Shown here one piece after another: positions 27,350-37,647 of a stretch of 64,000 nucleotides of DNA (its first letter is position 1; each line of letters opens with the position of its first letter). Made by a program: the position numbers and the translations under genes. The DNA is from Methylobacterium adhaesivum (GTDB taxonomy: Bacteria > Pseudomonadota > Alphaproteobacteria > Rhizobiales > Beijerinckiaceae). The notes under the pieces were generated by a model. That model saw only the letters and a program-made list of their open reading frames with translations, did no database searches and had not been told where the DNA came from. The stretch spans positions 124,001-188,000 of the forward strand of contig NZ_BPQD01000001.1 in the NCBI RefSeq assembly GCF_022179065.1, in the 5' to 3' direction.

Positions 27350-29233
27350 ATGCAATCACACGCACAGTCCTATGATGTGATCGTCGTCGGCGGCGGTCAC
27401 GCGGGCACTGAAGCGGCCGCTGCGGCGGCACGTTTCGGCGCCCGAACGGCCCTGGTGACGCATCAGGCGGCGACCATCGGCGCCATGTCCTGCAACCCTG
27501 CCATCGGAGGCCTTGGTAAGGGCCATCTCGTGCGCGAGATCGATGCCCTTGACGGCATCATGGGCCGTGCCGCCGATGCGGGCGGCATTCAGTTCCGCCT
27601 CCTTAATCGCCGCAAGGGACCGGCCGTACGCGGACCACGCACGCAAGCTGACCGCAAGCTCTACGCGCGAGCCGTGCAAGCGGCGGTGGCGGAAACCCAG
27701 AATCTGGATGTCCTCGAGGGCGAGGTCGCCGATCTCCTCACCGACCAAACCCGTGTCACCGGCGTCGTGCTCGCCGATGGGCGCACCCTACCCTGCGCCG
27801 CCGTCGTGCTCACCACGGGCACCTTCCTGCGCGGCCTGATCCATATCGGAGAAATCCAAACTCCGGCCGGCCGCGTCGGTGAGGCGCCTTCCGTCGGTCT
27901 CGCTGAGACCCTCGACCGCTATGGCTTTGGGCTCGGCCGCCTGAAAACCGGGACTCCAGCGCGCCTCGACGGCCGCACCATCGATTGGTCCGGCCTCGAA
28001 ATGCAGTCGGCCGACGCGGACCCGGTGCCGTTCTCGACCCTGACGGATCGGATCACCACGCCCCAGATTCAATGTGGCATCACGCGGACCACGCAGGCTG
28101 TACACGATGTGATCCGTGCCAACCTCCATCGCTCGCCGATGTATTCCGGCGGCATCGCCAGTCGCGGGCCGCGCTATTGCCCCTCCATCGAGGACAAGGT
28201 GGTCCGGTTCGGTGACCGCGAGGGTCACCAGATCTTTCTCGAACCCGAGGGATTGGACGACCCCACAGTGTATCCCAACGGGATTTCCACGGCCCTGCCG
28301 GAGGCAGTCCAACGCGCGGTGATCGCCCTGATCCCGGGCCTGGAGCATGCCGCCATCGTGCGGCCGGGCTACGCGATTGAGTATGATTACGTCGACCCGC
28401 GCGAGCTCGACGCGACACTCCAGACCCGGCGCCTGCGAGGCCTGTTCCTGGCAGGCCAGATCAACGGCACCACCGGCTACGAAGAGGCGGCCGGCCAGGG
28501 CCTCGTCGCCGGTCTCAACGCAGCCCGGCTCGCCGGCAATACCGCCCTGGCGGTGTTCGACCGTGCCGAATCCTACCTCGGCGTGATGATCGACGATCTG
28601 GTCACCCACGGGGTGAGCGAGCCTTACCGCATGTTCACGTCGCGCTCCGAGTATCGGCTGTCCCTCCGGGTGGACAATGCCGACGAGCGTCTGACGCCGC
28701 GTGGCATCGCCCTGGGCTGCATCGGATCACAACGGACGGATCATTTCGCCGAGTCGCAAGCAAGCCTGAAGACCGCGCGGGCGCGCCTCGATTCTCTGAG
28801 CCTGACACCCGATGGGGCTGCCGCCCACGGCATCCCGCTGAACCGCGACGGCATTCGACGCTCGGCTTTTCAACTCCTGTCCTACCCGAACATCGACTGG
28901 TCCCACCTTGTCGCCGTCTGGCCGGACCTCGCCGAGATCCCGGACCGGGTTAGGGACCGTCTCGAAACGGATGCGACATACGCGGTTTACCTCGACCGGC
29001 AGCAGGCCGATATCGCGGCCTTCCGACGCGACGAGGCGGTCGCTCTCCCTGTCCGCCTCGATTACGGCGCGATCCCCGGCCTCTCGAATGAGATGCGGAC
29101 GAAGCTGGAAATCGTGCGACCGTTGACACTCGGCCAAGCCGCCCGGATCGAAGGCGTGACGCCCGCCGCCTTGACCCTCCTGGCCGCCCATGCGCGGCGC
29201 GGTGATCGATCGGGGCTCGGCCATGCCAGCTGA
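27350..29233 (+). CDS. mnmG: tRNA uridine-5-carboxymethylaminomethyl(34) synthesis enzyme MnmG
   Basis: A 627-residue FAD-dependent partner of MnmE. The FAD motif [19 protein letters not shown] is at residues 12-30. Family signatures [20 protein letters not shown] and [16 protein letters not shown] are present, and the C-terminal MnmE-binding helices are complete. The frame is open far upstream into mnmE, but ATG at 27350 gives the normal family N-terminus. A weak TTGACG at 27314 might be part of its own promoter. Confidence 0.95.
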   Translation: MQSHAQSYDVIVVGGGHAGTEAAAAAARFGARTALVTHQAATIGAMSCNPAIGGLGKGHLVREIDALDGIMGRAADAGGIQFRLLNRRKGPAVRGPRTQADRKLYARAVQAAVAETQNLDVLEGEVADLLTDQTRVTGVVLADGRTLPCAAVVLTTGTFLRGLIHIGEIQTPAGRVGEAPSVGLAETLDRYGFGLGRLKTGTPARLDGRTIDWSGLEMQSADADPVPFSTLTDRITTPQIQCGITRTTQAVHDVIRANLHRSPMYSGGIASRGPRYCPSIEDKVVRFGDREGHQIFLEPEGLDDPTVYPNGISTALPEAVQRAVIALIPGLEHAAIVRPGYAIEYDYVDPRELDATLQTRRLRGLFLAGQINGTTGYEEAAGQGLVAGLNAARLAGNTALAVFDRAESYLGVMIDDLVTHGVSEPYRMFTSRSEYRLSLRVDNADERLTPRGIALGCIGSQRTDHFAESQASLKTARARLDSLSLTPDGAAAHGIPLNRDGIRRSAFQLLSYPNIDWSHLVAVWPDLAEIPDRVRDRLETDATYAVYLDRQQADIAAFRRDEAVALPVRLDYGAIPGLSNEMRTKLEIVRPLTLGQAARIEGVTPAALTLLAAHARRGDRSGLGHAS

Positions 29234-29861
29234 CGCTGGGCGCGCGAGCGTCCTCACCGCCAACTCTGTTTCACGTGAAACAGCTGAGCGGCTCGATATC
29301 TTCGTGGCGCAGCTGCGCCGCTGGCAAACAGTGAAGAACCTCGTGGGGCCGGCGACCTTGAACGAAGTCTGGACCCGGCACGTTGCCGACGCACTCCAGT
29401 TAATGGCGATGGCTCCCGAAGCCATCCGGTGGCTCGACCTTGGTTCGGGCGCTGGAATTCCCGGTCTCCTCCTCGCCATCGCCGGGCGTGAGCGTCCGGG
29501 ATTTCAGGTCAATCTCGTCGAGAGTAACGCCCGCAAATGCGCGTTCCTCATCGAAACAGCCCGTTTAACGGAGGCGCCGGCTACCGTTCACAACGCTCGG
29601 ATCGAGGATATTATCGCGACCCGAACCGGCACCGAGATCGTCTGCGCTCGGGCCCTCGCCCCCCTCACCCAGCTCCTCGCCTGGGTCGAGCCGCTGTTGA
29701 AAACCGGAACCGTCGCGCTTTTTCCCAAGGGGCGTGACGTGCAATCCGAATTGACCGAGGCGGCGCAACGGTGGAAATTCGTTTACGACCTTCTGCCGAG
29801 CCGTACCGATTCTGACGCGCGGATCGTCCGCGTCACGGCCCTTTCCCGCGTGGATTCATGA
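29223..29861 (+). CDS. rsmG: 16S rRNA (guanine(527)-N7)-methyltransferase RsmG
   Basis: A 212-residue methyltransferase that makes m7G527 in 16S rRNA. The SAM motif is [15 protein letters not shown], with [13 protein letters not shown] and ICARALAPL-like segments. ATG at 29223 overlaps mnmG by 11 bp; ATG at 29190 is the alternative. A perfect parS palindrome lies inside its codons 15-20. Its stop overlaps the parA start (ATGA). Confidence 0.93.
   Translation: MPADAGRASVLTANSVSRETAERLDIFVAQLRRWQTVKNLVGPATLNEVWTRHVADALQLMAMAPEAIRWLDLGSGAGIPGLLLAIAGRERPGFQVNLVESNARKCAFLIETARLTEAPATVHNARIEDIIATRTGTEIVCARALAPLTQLLAWVEPLLKTGTVALFPKGRDVQSELTEAAQRWKFVYDLLPSRTDSDARIVRVTALSRVDS
29267..29282. promoter_or_regulatory. 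parS site 2 (inside rsmG)
   Basis: TGTTTCACGTGAAACA is a perfect match to the common bacterial chromosomal parS consensus; the palindrome extends to 18 bp as CTG...CAG (29266-29283). It is 0.6 kb upstream of parA and should be a primary ParB loading site. Confidence 0.92.
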
Positions 29862-30706
29862 CGAGCGCTCCTTCTGACGACTCTTCGGCCGGCGGCACGT
29901 CGGACCGCCCCCTGCGCATTCTCGCCCTCGCCAATCAGAAGGGTGGGGTCGGCAAGACCACCACGGCCATCAACCTCGGGACAGCCCTCGCGGCCATCGG
30001 CGAGTCGGTCCTGGTGATCGATCTCGATCCACAAGGCAATGCCTCGACGGGCCTCGGCATCGATCGCCGGCATCGCCGGGTGTCGACCTATCACGTGCTC
30101 GCGGGTGAGGCCGAACTCGGTGCCGCCTGTGTCGCCACCGCCGTACCCCGCCTCATGGTTGCACCGTCCACCATGGATCTGTTGGGCCTGGAGATGGAGA
30201 TGGCGACCGCCCAGGATCGGGCGCACCGCCTGCGCAACGTCCTGAAGAGCGTCGGCCACGACGACGCCACGCGTGGCGTGACCTACGTTCTCATCGACTG
30301 TCCGCCCTCCCTCAACCTGCTGACGATCAACGCCCTCGCGGCAGCCGATGCGGTGCTGGTCCCCCTGCAATGCGAGTTCTTCGCCCTGGAAGGCCTGAGC
30401 CAGCTCCTGCGGACCGTCGAGCAAGTTCGGGGCGCCCTCAACACCCGCCTGACGATCCAGGGCATCGTGCTCACAATGTTCGATCCGCGCAACAACCTCT
30501 CGGCCCAGGTCGAGGCCGATGTGCGCAGCTTCATGGGCGACAAGGTCTACGAGACCATGATTCCGCGCAACGTGCGCGTGTCGGAGGCTCCCTCGCACGG
30601 CAAGCCGGTCCTGCTCTACGACTTGAAATGCGCCGGGAGCCAAGCGTATCTGCGCCTCGCCTCCGAGATCATCCAGCGCGAGGGGCGTTTGCCCGTCGCG
30701 GCCTAA
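29858..30706 (+). CDS. parA: Chromosome partitioning ATPase ParA
   Basis: A 282-residue deviant Walker ATPase that drives ParB-parS complexes during chromosome segregation. The deviant Walker A NQKGGVGKTTTAINL includes Lys28 and Lys33. The acidic strand is VIDLDPQGNASTGLG, and Walker B reads YVLIDCPPSLN. About 20 disordered residues precede the fold. The ATG overlaps the rsmG stop. parB follows after 33 bp, giving the standard rsmG-parA-parB operon. Confidence 0.95.
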   Translation: MTSAPSDDSSAGGTSDRPLRILALANQKGGVGKTTTAINLGTALAAIGESVLVIDLDPQGNASTGLGIDRRHRRVSTYHVLAGEAELGAACVATAVPRLMVAPSTMDLLGLEMEMATAQDRAHRLRNVLKSVGHDDATRGVTYVLIDCPPSLNLLTINALAAADAVLVPLQCEFFALEGLSQLLRTVEQVRGALNTRLTIQGIVLTMFDPRNNLSAQVEADVRSFMGDKVYETMIPRNVRVSEAPSHGKPVLLYDLKCAGSQAYLRLASEIIQREGRLPVAA

Positions 30707-30739
30707 GAAACGAATCAGACGCGTAGCGGAGTCGAGCGG

Positions 30740-31645
30740 GTGGCAATGGCGGATGATGTGGTGCGGCCCCGGCTGGGACGCGGTCTCGCGGCCCTGATCG
30801 GTGATTTCGGCGACGACGGCGGCGATGCGAACAAGGCTCAGGCGCCTCAGCGGAAGGTCGCGGTGGAATTCCTGAGGCCGAACCCGCGCAATCCGCGCCG
30901 GCGCTTCAGCGAGACCGATCTCGAGGAACTGGCCGCGTCCATCAAGGTGCGGGGCATCATCCAACCCATCGTGGTGCGGGCCCTGACGGGCGTTCCGGAC
31001 ACCTACGAGATCGTCGCCGGCGAGCGTCGCTGGCGGGCGGCCCAGCGCGCCGGATTGACGGAAGTCCCGGTGGTGACCGTCGAGATCGACGATCGCACCT
31101 CCCTCGAATTCGCGATCCTCGAGAACGTCCAACGGACGGACCTCAACGCCATTGAGGAGGCCGCCGGCTACGAGCGGCTGATGAGCGAGTTCCAGTACAA
31201 CCAGAGCGAGTTGGCCGAGATCATCGGTAAGAGCCGCAGCCATCTCGCCAACACCCTGCGCCTGCTCCAGCTTTCCCCGTCGATCCAGGATCGGGTGGTC
31301 GCCGGTGAGATCACGGCGGGCCATGCCCGCGCGTTGTTGGCCGTGAAGGACCCCGAGGGTGTGGCGCGCCGCATCGTCGAGGAGGGGCTGTCCGTGCGCG
31401 AGGTCGAGGCCCTCGCCTCCGCCGAGGTGCCGGACGGTGACGCGCCGCGCCCCGGCCGTCCCCGGCGTGGAGCCGAGAAGGACGCGACCCTGCGGTCCCT
31501 CGAACAGGCAATGGGCCGCGCCCTCGGTGTTCCCGTCTCGCTGAAGACGAAGTCCGCCGGGACCGGCGAGATTCGGATCCGGTACGAGACGGCCGAGGAA
31601 CTGGATGGACTCTGCCGCTTGCTGCAGGTCGCCCCGCAGACCTGA
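30740..31645 (+). CDS. parB: Chromosome partitioning protein ParB
   Basis: A 301-residue CTP-dependent clamp that loads at parS. The N-terminal CTPase domain holds NPRNPRRRF and the arginine motif AGERRWRAAQRAGL. The helix-turn-helix region reads LAEIIGKSRSHLANTLRLLQ, and a C-terminal dimerisation domain ends the protein. GTG at 30740 has a GCGGAG ribosome-binding site 8 bases upstream; ATG at 30746 is the alternative. It is convergent with holA. Confidence 0.95.
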   Translation: MAMADDVVRPRLGRGLAALIGDFGDDGGDANKAQAPQRKVAVEFLRPNPRNPRRRFSETDLEELAASIKVRGIIQPIVVRALTGVPDTYEIVAGERRWRAAQRAGLTEVPVVTVEIDDRTSLEFAILENVQRTDLNAIEEAAGYERLMSEFQYNQSELAEIIGKSRSHLANTLRLLQLSPSIQDRVVAGEITAGHARALLAVKDPEGVARRIVEEGLSVREVEALASAEVPDGDAPRPGRPRRGAEKDATLRSLEQAMGRALGVPVSLKTKSAGTGEIRIRYETAEELDGLCRLLQVAPQT

Positions 31646-31686
31646 TCGAGCCGGCCGCCCGGCAGAGGCGGCTGCTCCTCATCCCG

Positions 31687-31721
31687 TCTATACGGCGCCC
31701 GAAATGGGGGCGCCGTATAGA
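31687..31721. terminator. Long hairpin between parB and holA
   Basis: A perfect 14-bp stem, TCTATACGGCGCCC with its complement, closes a 7-base loop between the convergent genes. Neither side has a T-run, so intrinsic termination is uncertain despite the strong stem. Confidence 0.55.
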
Positions 31722-31726
31722 AGAGA

Positions 31727-32755
31727 TCACCGGCGCCGGGCCGCCTCCGAAGCAATGCGCAGCAGCGTGCTCGACGCATTGGCGTGGCTGAGCTCGTGCG
31801 ACGAGCGGCGGCAAGCCAGGATGGCCTCCTGAAGCAGCTGGATCGCGTGTCGAAGGGCAGGGGGCGACCAACGGGCGAGCTGTGTCTCAACCGTGGCCTT
31901 TCGGCGGAAATGCAGGCCTCGCCAATTGCCGACCATCATGCTGGCGCTCTGCCCCTCCCCGGCCAGGCGGGTGCTCAGGAGCGTCAGGGCATGGCGCAAG
32001 GCTGAGCCGAGCATCACCGAAGGATCCATGCCCTCGTGGCGGAAGCGTCGGTAATCGCGTTCGACGTCGGCACTGCGACCCGAGAAAGCCGCGTCGATGA
32101 GGGTGTTAAGCACGCTGGCGGCGACATCGCTCGTCACGGCCTCGACATCGTCGAGACTGACCGTGTCCTGTCCGCGCGCGTAAAGGGCGAGCTTCTCGAT
32201 CTCCGACAGGCTGGCGCCGCGATCTCCCCCAAGGCTCGCGGCCAACACGTCGCGGGCTTCGCGGGCGATGCCGAGGCCGTTCTCCTTGAGCGTGCGCTCG
32301 ATGAGGTCGGCGAGGGTGCGTTCATCGTCCGGATAGCACGGGATCGCCAGGGCCTTGGGCGACTTCTCGCACAGGGTGCGCAGGGGCGCGGATTTGGCCA
32401 GATCCCCGGCCTCCACGACGATGCGGGCCTGGGTGATCTCCGCCTTCAGGGCGGCGTCCACGGCGGGCGCGTAGTTGCGGCTGCCCGCCCGGACCCAGAT
32501 CGTGCGGTTGCCCCCGAACAGCCCGACGGTGCCGGCCTCGTCGGCGAGGCGGCCGGCATCCTGGGCCAGGGTGTCCCCATCGATCTTCACCATGGCGAAG
32601 GGGTCGCTCGGATCGGACACGAAGGCTTCGGCGAGGCGCTTTGCGCGCTCGAATACGAGGCCGGTGTCCGGGCCGTAGAGAAGCAACACGGCGATGCGGG
32701 GATCGGGCCCACGCCGGATCAGCGCCTCGACGTCGCCTGGCTTGACGGCGGTCAT
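31727..32755 (-). CDS. holA: DNA polymerase III subunit delta
   Basis: A 342-residue HolA, the clamp-loader subunit that opens the beta clamp. The degenerate AAA+ fold starts at IAVLLLYGPDTGLVFERAK, and GLFGGNRTIWVR is the typical clamp-contact region. The C-terminal collar domain holds LNTLIDAAFSGR and the helices after LGSALRHAL. It follows lptE and leuS on the same strand, the usual leuS-lptE-holA order. Confidence 0.92.
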   Translation of the reverse strand: MTAVKPGDVEALIRRGPDPRIAVLLLYGPDTGLVFERAKRLAEAFVSDPSDPFAMVKIDGDTLAQDAGRLADEAGTVGLFGGNRTIWVRAGSRNYAPAVDAALKAEITQARIVVEAGDLAKSAPLRTLCEKSPKALAIPCYPDDERTLADLIERTLKENGLGIAREARDVLAASLGGDRGASLSEIEKLALYARGQDTVSLDDVEAVTSDVAASVLNTLIDAAFSGRSADVERDYRRFRHEGMDPSVMLGSALRHALTLLSTRLAGEGQSASMMVGNWRGLHFRRKATVETQLARWSPPALRHAIQLLQEAILACRRSSHELSHANASSTLLRIASEAARRR

Positions 32756-32768
32756 GGGCGATGGCCCA

Positions 32769-33329
32769 TCAGGGCTTCGTCACCAGAACGGAGGCGATGC
32801 GGGTCTTGATCTGCTCGGCCAGCACCTTGGCGAGGCGGATCTCAGCATCACGCGCGGCCCGCAGGGAGGCGAAACGCTGAACCGAACGATCGTAGGTCGC
32901 CGTCGAGGTGGCGACGCCCTCGCTGATGATCTTGGTGCCGTCGAGGTTCTCCAGGGAGTACTTCACGTTGGCGATGATGGTGCCCGCCTCGGCGCGTCCG
33001 GTCTGGGACGACACGATGGGGGTCTGCACCGTCTCACTGCCCTGCATCTTGAGGCGATAGCGTTTGGTCGAGGGCTGCCCCGAGCCGTCGAGATCGAAGA
33101 TCAGTTCGCTGCGCAGGTAATGCCCGATGCGCTCCTGACCTTGAGCCATCCTGATATCGTCGACCTCCACCGAGGCCAGGAGAGCGGCCATGGGCTCGCC
33201 TGAGGCGGTGGGGCCGTAGAGGGGTCGGAAGCACGCCGACAGATCGAGGGCAAGGGCGCAGACGAGTGCCACGCGTACCGCCCGGCGTGCGAGGCCGTTG
33301 CGCTCCGTCCCGATTGCCAAACGCATCAT
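32769..33329 (-). CDS. lptE: LPS-assembly lipoprotein LptE
   Basis: A 186-residue lipoprotein that plugs the LptD barrel in the outer membrane. The signal sequence ends in the lipobox LSAC, followed by FRPLYGP, the hallmark of alphaproteobacterial LptE. The single domain includes RYRLKMQGSETV and VATSTATYDRSVQRFASL. ATG at 33329 is chosen (33326 is next). The frame remains open upstream, but the added sequence is not family-like. It is 13 bp upstream of holA. Confidence 0.88.
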   Translation of the reverse strand: MMRLAIGTERNGLARRAVRVALVCALALDLSACFRPLYGPTASGEPMAALLASVEVDDIRMAQGQERIGHYLRSELIFDLDGSGQPSTKRYRLKMQGSETVQTPIVSSQTGRAEAGTIIANVKYSLENLDGTKIISEGVATSTATYDRSVQRFASLRAARDAEIRLAKVLAEQIKTRIASVLVTKP

Positions 33330-33517
33330 TCCGCGGTTCCGAATGCTCGGTGCCCTTCTCCGAGACGCCCGTGATGCCATCGTTCCCGTGAGAAGAACGA
33401 GGCACCGAACGGGAGCGTCATTGGGCACGTTCAGGCCCGCTTTGTACGGCGAACCCGGGCCCGCCGTCACCTTAAATGCACCAGAGTTTACGTTTCGTCT
33501 CCGGCACGTTCTCCATT

Positions 33518-36136
33518 CTAGACGACGAGGTTCACGATCCGGCCCGGGACCACGATCACCTTCTTGGGCGCACGCCCTTCGAGGGCCTTCTGCACGGCCT
33601 CGTCCGCCAGGGTCAGGCGCTCGACCTCGACCTTGTCGGCCTCGCGCGGCACGGTCACGTCCGCCCGTTTCTTTCCGTTGAGCTGGACGGGGAGGGTGAT
33701 GGAATCCTCGACGAGAAGGCTGCGGTCCGCCACCGGCCACGCGGCCTGCGCGGCGAGCCCTTCACGGCCCAGTGCCTGCCAGCATTCCTCGGCGAGATGC
33801 GGCATCATCGGCGCCACGAGCAGGGTGAGAATACCGGCGGCCTCCCGCGCCACGCCCGCCTCGACACCGCCGCGCAGGGCCTCGTCGAGGGCGTTGGCGA
33901 GGGTATAGATGTGCGCCACGCAGCGATTAAAGCGCAGGCGCTCCACATCCTCCTCGACGGAGGCCAGGGCCTTGTGCGCGGCCTTGCGCAGGCCGGCATC
34001 GTTGGCGCTCGCACCACCCGTGGTGGCGGCCGCGAGGGAGACGAGGCGCCAGACACGCTGCACGAAGCGGGCGGCACCCTGGACGCCGTCCTCGGTCCAG
34101 ATCACGTCGCGCTCGGGCGGCGAGTCCGAGAGCATGAACCAGCGGGCCGTATCTGCGCCGTAGCTCGCGATGATGTCGTCTGGATCGACGACGTTCTTCT
34201 TTGATTTCGACATCTTCTCGATGGCACCGATGGTGATCGGCGCATCGGTTTTCACGTGGAACGCCTGTCGCTCTCCAGCCTCGGCCGTGATCCGGATGTC
34301 CGCCGGCTGAACCCAGGCGCCGGCCGCATCCTTATAGGTCTCGTGGACCACCATCCCCTGCGTGAACAGGCCGTCGAAAGGCTCGGAAACACCCGACCAC
34401 CCAGTGACCTGCATCGCCCGCATGAAGAAGCGTGCGTAGAGCAGGTGCAGGATCGCGTGCTCGATGCCGCCGATATACTGGTCGACCGCGAGCCACTGAT
34501 CCACGGCCTTCCGATCCGTGGGCGCATCCTGCAGCCACGGCGCGGTGAAGCGCGCGTAGTACCAGGACGAATCCACGAACGTGTCCATGGTGTCGGTCTC
34601 GCGCCGGGCGGGCGCACCGCAGGTGGGGCAGGGGACGTTGCGCCAGGCGTGGTCGCACTCCAGCGGATTGCCGGGCACGTCGAACGAAACCTCGTCCGGC
34701 AGCTTCACCGGCAGGTCGGCGACGGGCACGGCTACGGGGCCGCAGGCGTCGCAGTGAATGATCGGGATCGGGCAGCCCCAGTAGCGCTGGCGCGAGACGC
34801 CCCAGTCGCGCAGCCGGAACTGCACCTTTCGCGATGCCACCGGAGTCCCGGCGAGCACCTCGGCCTCGAGGCGATTCGCCACCGCGTCGAACGCCTCGGC
34901 CGGCGTCATGTCGTCGAGGAAGCGCGAATTGATCATCCGCCCGTCGCCGTCATAGGCCGTGTCGGTGATGACGAAAGTCGCCGCATCCTCTGTTTCGGGG
35001 CAGACCACGGGCGTATTTCCGAGACCGTACTTGTTGGCGAAATCGAGATCGCGCTGGTCGTGGGCAGGGCAGCCGAACACCGCACCCGTGCCGTAATCCA
35101 TGAGCACGAAGTTCGCGACGTAGACGGGCAGCAGCCAGGACGGATCGAGGGGGTGACGAACCTTGAGGCCCGTGTCGAACCCGAGTTTTTCGGCCGTATC
35201 GATGGCGGCCTGCGCGGTGCCCGTGCGGCGGCACTCCTCGATGAAGCTCTGCAAACCGGGACGCGATGACGCGAGGCTCGCGGCAATCGGGTGATCGGCC
35301 GCGATGGCGAGGAACTTCGCCCCGAACAGGGTGTCGGGCCGGGTGGTGTAGACCTTCACATCGGGCGCGATGCCGGGGGGAGGGGCCTCCACGACGAAGC
35401 GGACCTCCAGCCCCTCGGAGCGGCCGATCCAGTTCTTCTGCATGACCCGCACCTTCTCGGGCCACCGCTCCAAGCCATCGAGGGCGTCGTAGAGGTCCTG
35501 GGCGAAGTCGGTGATCTTGAAGAACCATTGAGTCAGCTCGCGCTGCTCCACCAGGGCGCCGGAGCGCCAGCCGCGCCCATCGATCACCTGCTCGTTGGCC
35601 AGCACCGTGTGGTCCACGGGGTCCCAGTTCACCTTGGCGGTGCGGCGGGTGACGAGGCCCTTCTCGAGGAAATCGAGGAACATGCGCTGCTGGTGCTTGT
35701 AGTAGTCTGGATCGCAGGTCGCGATCTCGCGGCTCCAGTCCAGCGACAGCCCCATGGATTGGAGCTGGCCGCGCATGGTGGCGATGTTGGCATAGGTCCA
35801 GTCGCGCGGGTTGACCTTGCGTTCCATGGCGGCGTTCTCGGCCGGCAGACCGAAGGCGTCCCAGCCCATGGGATGCAGCACGTTGAAACCGCGTGCGCGC
35901 TTGTAGCGAGCCACGACATCGCCCATGGCATAGTTGCGCACGTGCCCCATGTGGATGCGTCCCGACGGGTAGGGGAACATCTCCAGCACGTAGTATTTCG
36001 GTCGGGTGTCGTCGTTCTTGGTGGCGTAGATCCCGGCCGCCTCCCAGGCCTGCTGCCAGCGTGGCTCGGTCTCCTTGGCGTTGTAGCGCTCGGGGGCGAC
36101 GGGGCGGGCCGGGGCGGAGGTGTCAGGGGAGGTCAT
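33518..36136 (-). CDS. leuS: Leucyl-tRNA synthetase
   Basis: An 872-residue class I synthetase. The HIGH motif appears as [15 protein letters not shown] (residues 56-70) and the signature lysine motif as [13 protein letters not shown]. The editing domain (CP1) and the zinc-like insertion [16 protein letters not shown] are present, and the C-terminal anticodon-binding domain is complete. The start ATG at 36136 fits the family. It lies 188 bp upstream of lptE and is divergent from the PLP-homeostasis gene. Confidence 0.95.
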   Translation of the reverse strand: MTSPDTSAPARPVAPERYNAKETEPRWQQAWEAAGIYATKNDDTRPKYYVLEMFPYPSGRIHMGHVRNYAMGDVVARYKRARGFNVLHPMGWDAFGLPAENAAMERKVNPRDWTYANIATMRGQLQSMGLSLDWSREIATCDPDYYKHQQRMFLDFLEKGLVTRRTAKVNWDPVDHTVLANEQVIDGRGWRSGALVEQRELTQWFFKITDFAQDLYDALDGLERWPEKVRVMQKNWIGRSEGLEVRFVVEAPPPGIAPDVKVYTTRPDTLFGAKFLAIAADHPIAASLASSRPGLQSFIEECRRTGTAQAAIDTAEKLGFDTGLKVRHPLDPSWLLPVYVANFVLMDYGTGAVFGCPAHDQRDLDFANKYGLGNTPVVCPETEDAATFVITDTAYDGDGRMINSRFLDDMTPAEAFDAVANRLEAEVLAGTPVASRKVQFRLRDWGVSRQRYWGCPIPIIHCDACGPVAVPVADLPVKLPDEVSFDVPGNPLECDHAWRNVPCPTCGAPARRETDTMDTFVDSSWYYARFTAPWLQDAPTDRKAVDQWLAVDQYIGGIEHAILHLLYARFFMRAMQVTGWSGVSEPFDGLFTQGMVVHETYKDAAGAWVQPADIRITAEAGERQAFHVKTDAPITIGAIEKMSKSKKNVVDPDDIIASYGADTARWFMLSDSPPERDVIWTEDGVQGAARFVQRVWRLVSLAAATTGGASANDAGLRKAAHKALASVEEDVERLRFNRCVAHIYTLANALDEALRGGVEAGVAREAAGILTLLVAPMMPHLAEECWQALGREGLAAQAAWPVADRSLLVEDSITLPVQLNGKKRADVTVPREADKVEVERLTLADEAVQKALEGRAPKKVIVVPGRIVNLVV
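34248..34263. promoter_or_regulatory. Possible weak parS-like sequence inside leuS
   Basis: GTTTTCACGTGGAACG keeps the CACGTG core and matches a degenerate parS pattern at 13 of 16 positions. It lies in leuS codons, and chance occurrence is quite possible. Confidence 0.25.
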
Positions 36137-36320
36137 ACCGGGGCGCTGTCCAAGTGAGGAGCGGGCGGCGGAGGGCACGCCCGGAAGGGGTTGGCCGCCG
36201 GACTACCACGCGGCGTTCCCCGGTCAACACGAACGCCCGCGTGGAAGCCGTGCCTTGCGGCGCGCGTTCGGAGTGGTAGTCGGGACGGACAGCCCTTTCC
36301 CCTTTGCGAGACCGACCCCC

Positions 36321-37034
36321 ATGGCAGACGCTCATCTCGAGTATGCCCACCCGAACCCCGCCGACGTCGTCGCCGGCCTCACGGCCGTGCGGGACAGGAT
36401 CCGCCAGGCGGCCGAGGATTCGGAGCGCGATCCGGCCGAGATCGCCCTCGTGGCCGTCTCGAAACGCATCGCCGCCGACGGCATCCTGCCGGCCCTGGAA
36501 GCAGGGCATCGGGTGTTCGGCGAGAACTACGTTCAGGAATCGAAGGCGAAGTGGCCGGCCCTGCGGGAACGCTTCCCGGACGTGGAATTGCACCTCGTTG
36601 GTCCGCTTCAATCGAACAAAGCCCGCGAGGCCGTGGAGCTGTTCGACGTGATCCACGGCCTGGACCGGCTATCTCTGGCCGCGGCCCTCGCCAAGGAGAT
36701 CGACCGGACCGGGCGGACCCCGAAGCTCCTGATCCAGGTCAACACCGGCGACGAACCGCAGAAGGGAGGCGTCGTGCCGGCTCAGGTCGACACACTGCTC
36801 TCCGAGTGTCGCGACACCCATGGGCTCGCGATCAACGGCCTCATGTGCATTCCGCCAGCGGAGGATCCGCCCTCGGCGCATTTCGCGCTGCTCGCCGATA
36901 TCGCGGCGCGCCACAACCTGCCGATCCTGTCCATGGGGATGAGCGCGGATTATCCGGCTGCGATCCAGATGGGTGCCACCCATGTCCGCGTCGGTACCGC
37001 CATCTTCGGCGCCAGACCGTCCCGGGCTCCGTAG
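36321..37034 (+). CDS. YggS-family pyridoxal phosphate homeostasis protein
   Basis: A 237-residue fold-type III PLP-binding barrel. The PLP lysine is Lys48 in LVAVSKRI. The family motifs FGENYVQESKAKW, LHLVGPLQSNK, QVNTGDEPQK and MGMSADYPAAIQMG are intact. Proteins of this family buffer PLP and have no known enzymatic activity. The start is ATG at 36321. The gene is divergent from leuS and convergent with the MarR gene, 8 bp away. Confidence 0.92.
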   Translation: MADAHLEYAHPNPADVVAGLTAVRDRIRQAAEDSERDPAEIALVAVSKRIAADGILPALEAGHRVFGENYVQESKAKWPALRERFPDVELHLVGPLQSNKAREAVELFDVIHGLDRLSLAAALAKEIDRTGRTPKLLIQVNTGDEPQKGGVVPAQVDTLLSECRDTHGLAINGLMCIPPAEDPPSAHFALLADIAARHNLPILSMGMSADYPAAIQMGATHVRVGTAIFGARPSRAP

Positions 37035-37042
37035 GAGAACCG

Positions 37043-37456
37043 TCAGATTGTTTCTACGACCCGGGCCATGGCGGCGCGCAGGGCCAAGGCTTCGGCGGTT
37101 CCATAGCCGCGCTCGAACGCCGCCTGCGCCCCCTGCCACAGGGGCAACGCGACGGCGAAGCGTTCGGCGCCGGCCGGCGTGAGCGAGAGTTGCCGGGTGC
37201 GGGCATCCCGGCCGGCGGCCATCGCTACGAGCCCGTCCCGTTCGAGGGGCCGAAGCGCGCGCCCGAGGGTCGTGCGATCCACCACGAGACAAGCCGCGAG
37301 GGCGTTGATCGACATCGGTCCATCGCGATGGAGGCGGGCCAGGATTGGGTACTGGGTCGCCCGCAGACCCACCGGCGCAAGATGCCTGTCATAGAATTGC
37401 GTCAGTTGCCGCGCGCCTTGCCGAACGGCGAGGCAGGTACAAACGGTGGCGGGCAT
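37043..37456 (-). CDS. MarR-family transcriptional regulator
   Basis: A 137-residue winged-helix regulator. The N-terminal CTCLAVRQGARQLTQFYD and LRATQYPILARL, then the recognition helix VVDRTTLGRALRPLERDGL and wing AGRDARTRQLSLT, are typical. Two cysteines near the N-terminus could be redox-active. ATG at 37456 is used; ATG at 37528 extends the protein to 161 residues and has a GGGG ribosome-binding site, but it overlaps an inverted repeat that looks like an operator. The target genes are unknown. Confidence 0.85.
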   Translation of the reverse strand: MPATVCTCLAVRQGARQLTQFYDRHLAPVGLRATQYPILARLHRDGPMSINALAACLVVDRTTLGRALRPLERDGLVAMAAGRDARTRQLSLTPAGAERFAVALPLWQGAQAAFERGYGTAEALALRAAMARVVETI

Positions 37457-37510
37457 GGGCTTCGTGATCACGGCCCTCTCCGGATCATCGCGTGAGCGCA
37501 GCACATGACC

Positions 37511-37543
37511 CTTGAATAAAGCGCGCATACACCCCTATTCAAG
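37511..37543. promoter_or_regulatory. Inverted repeat at the MarR gene promoter
   Basis: CTTGAATA (37511-37518) and its exact complement TATTCAAG (37536-37543) are separated by 17 bp. The position, 55-87 bp upstream of the preferred start, suits an autoregulatory MarR operator. Confidence 0.5.
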
Positions 37544-37647
37544 AGCGACACGACGGACATCTCCTCCCGAAACTCGAGTGATCCATGGCCTCGCCGGCCT
37601 CTTCCCCCTCTTTGACGCCATATGCAATTAAAAGCTGTGCAACGACG

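Noticed and set aside
32769-33740. 323-residue version of LptE
   Set aside because: The sequence before ATG 33329 is Arg/Gly-rich, overlaps leuS and would place the lipobox far from the N-terminus.
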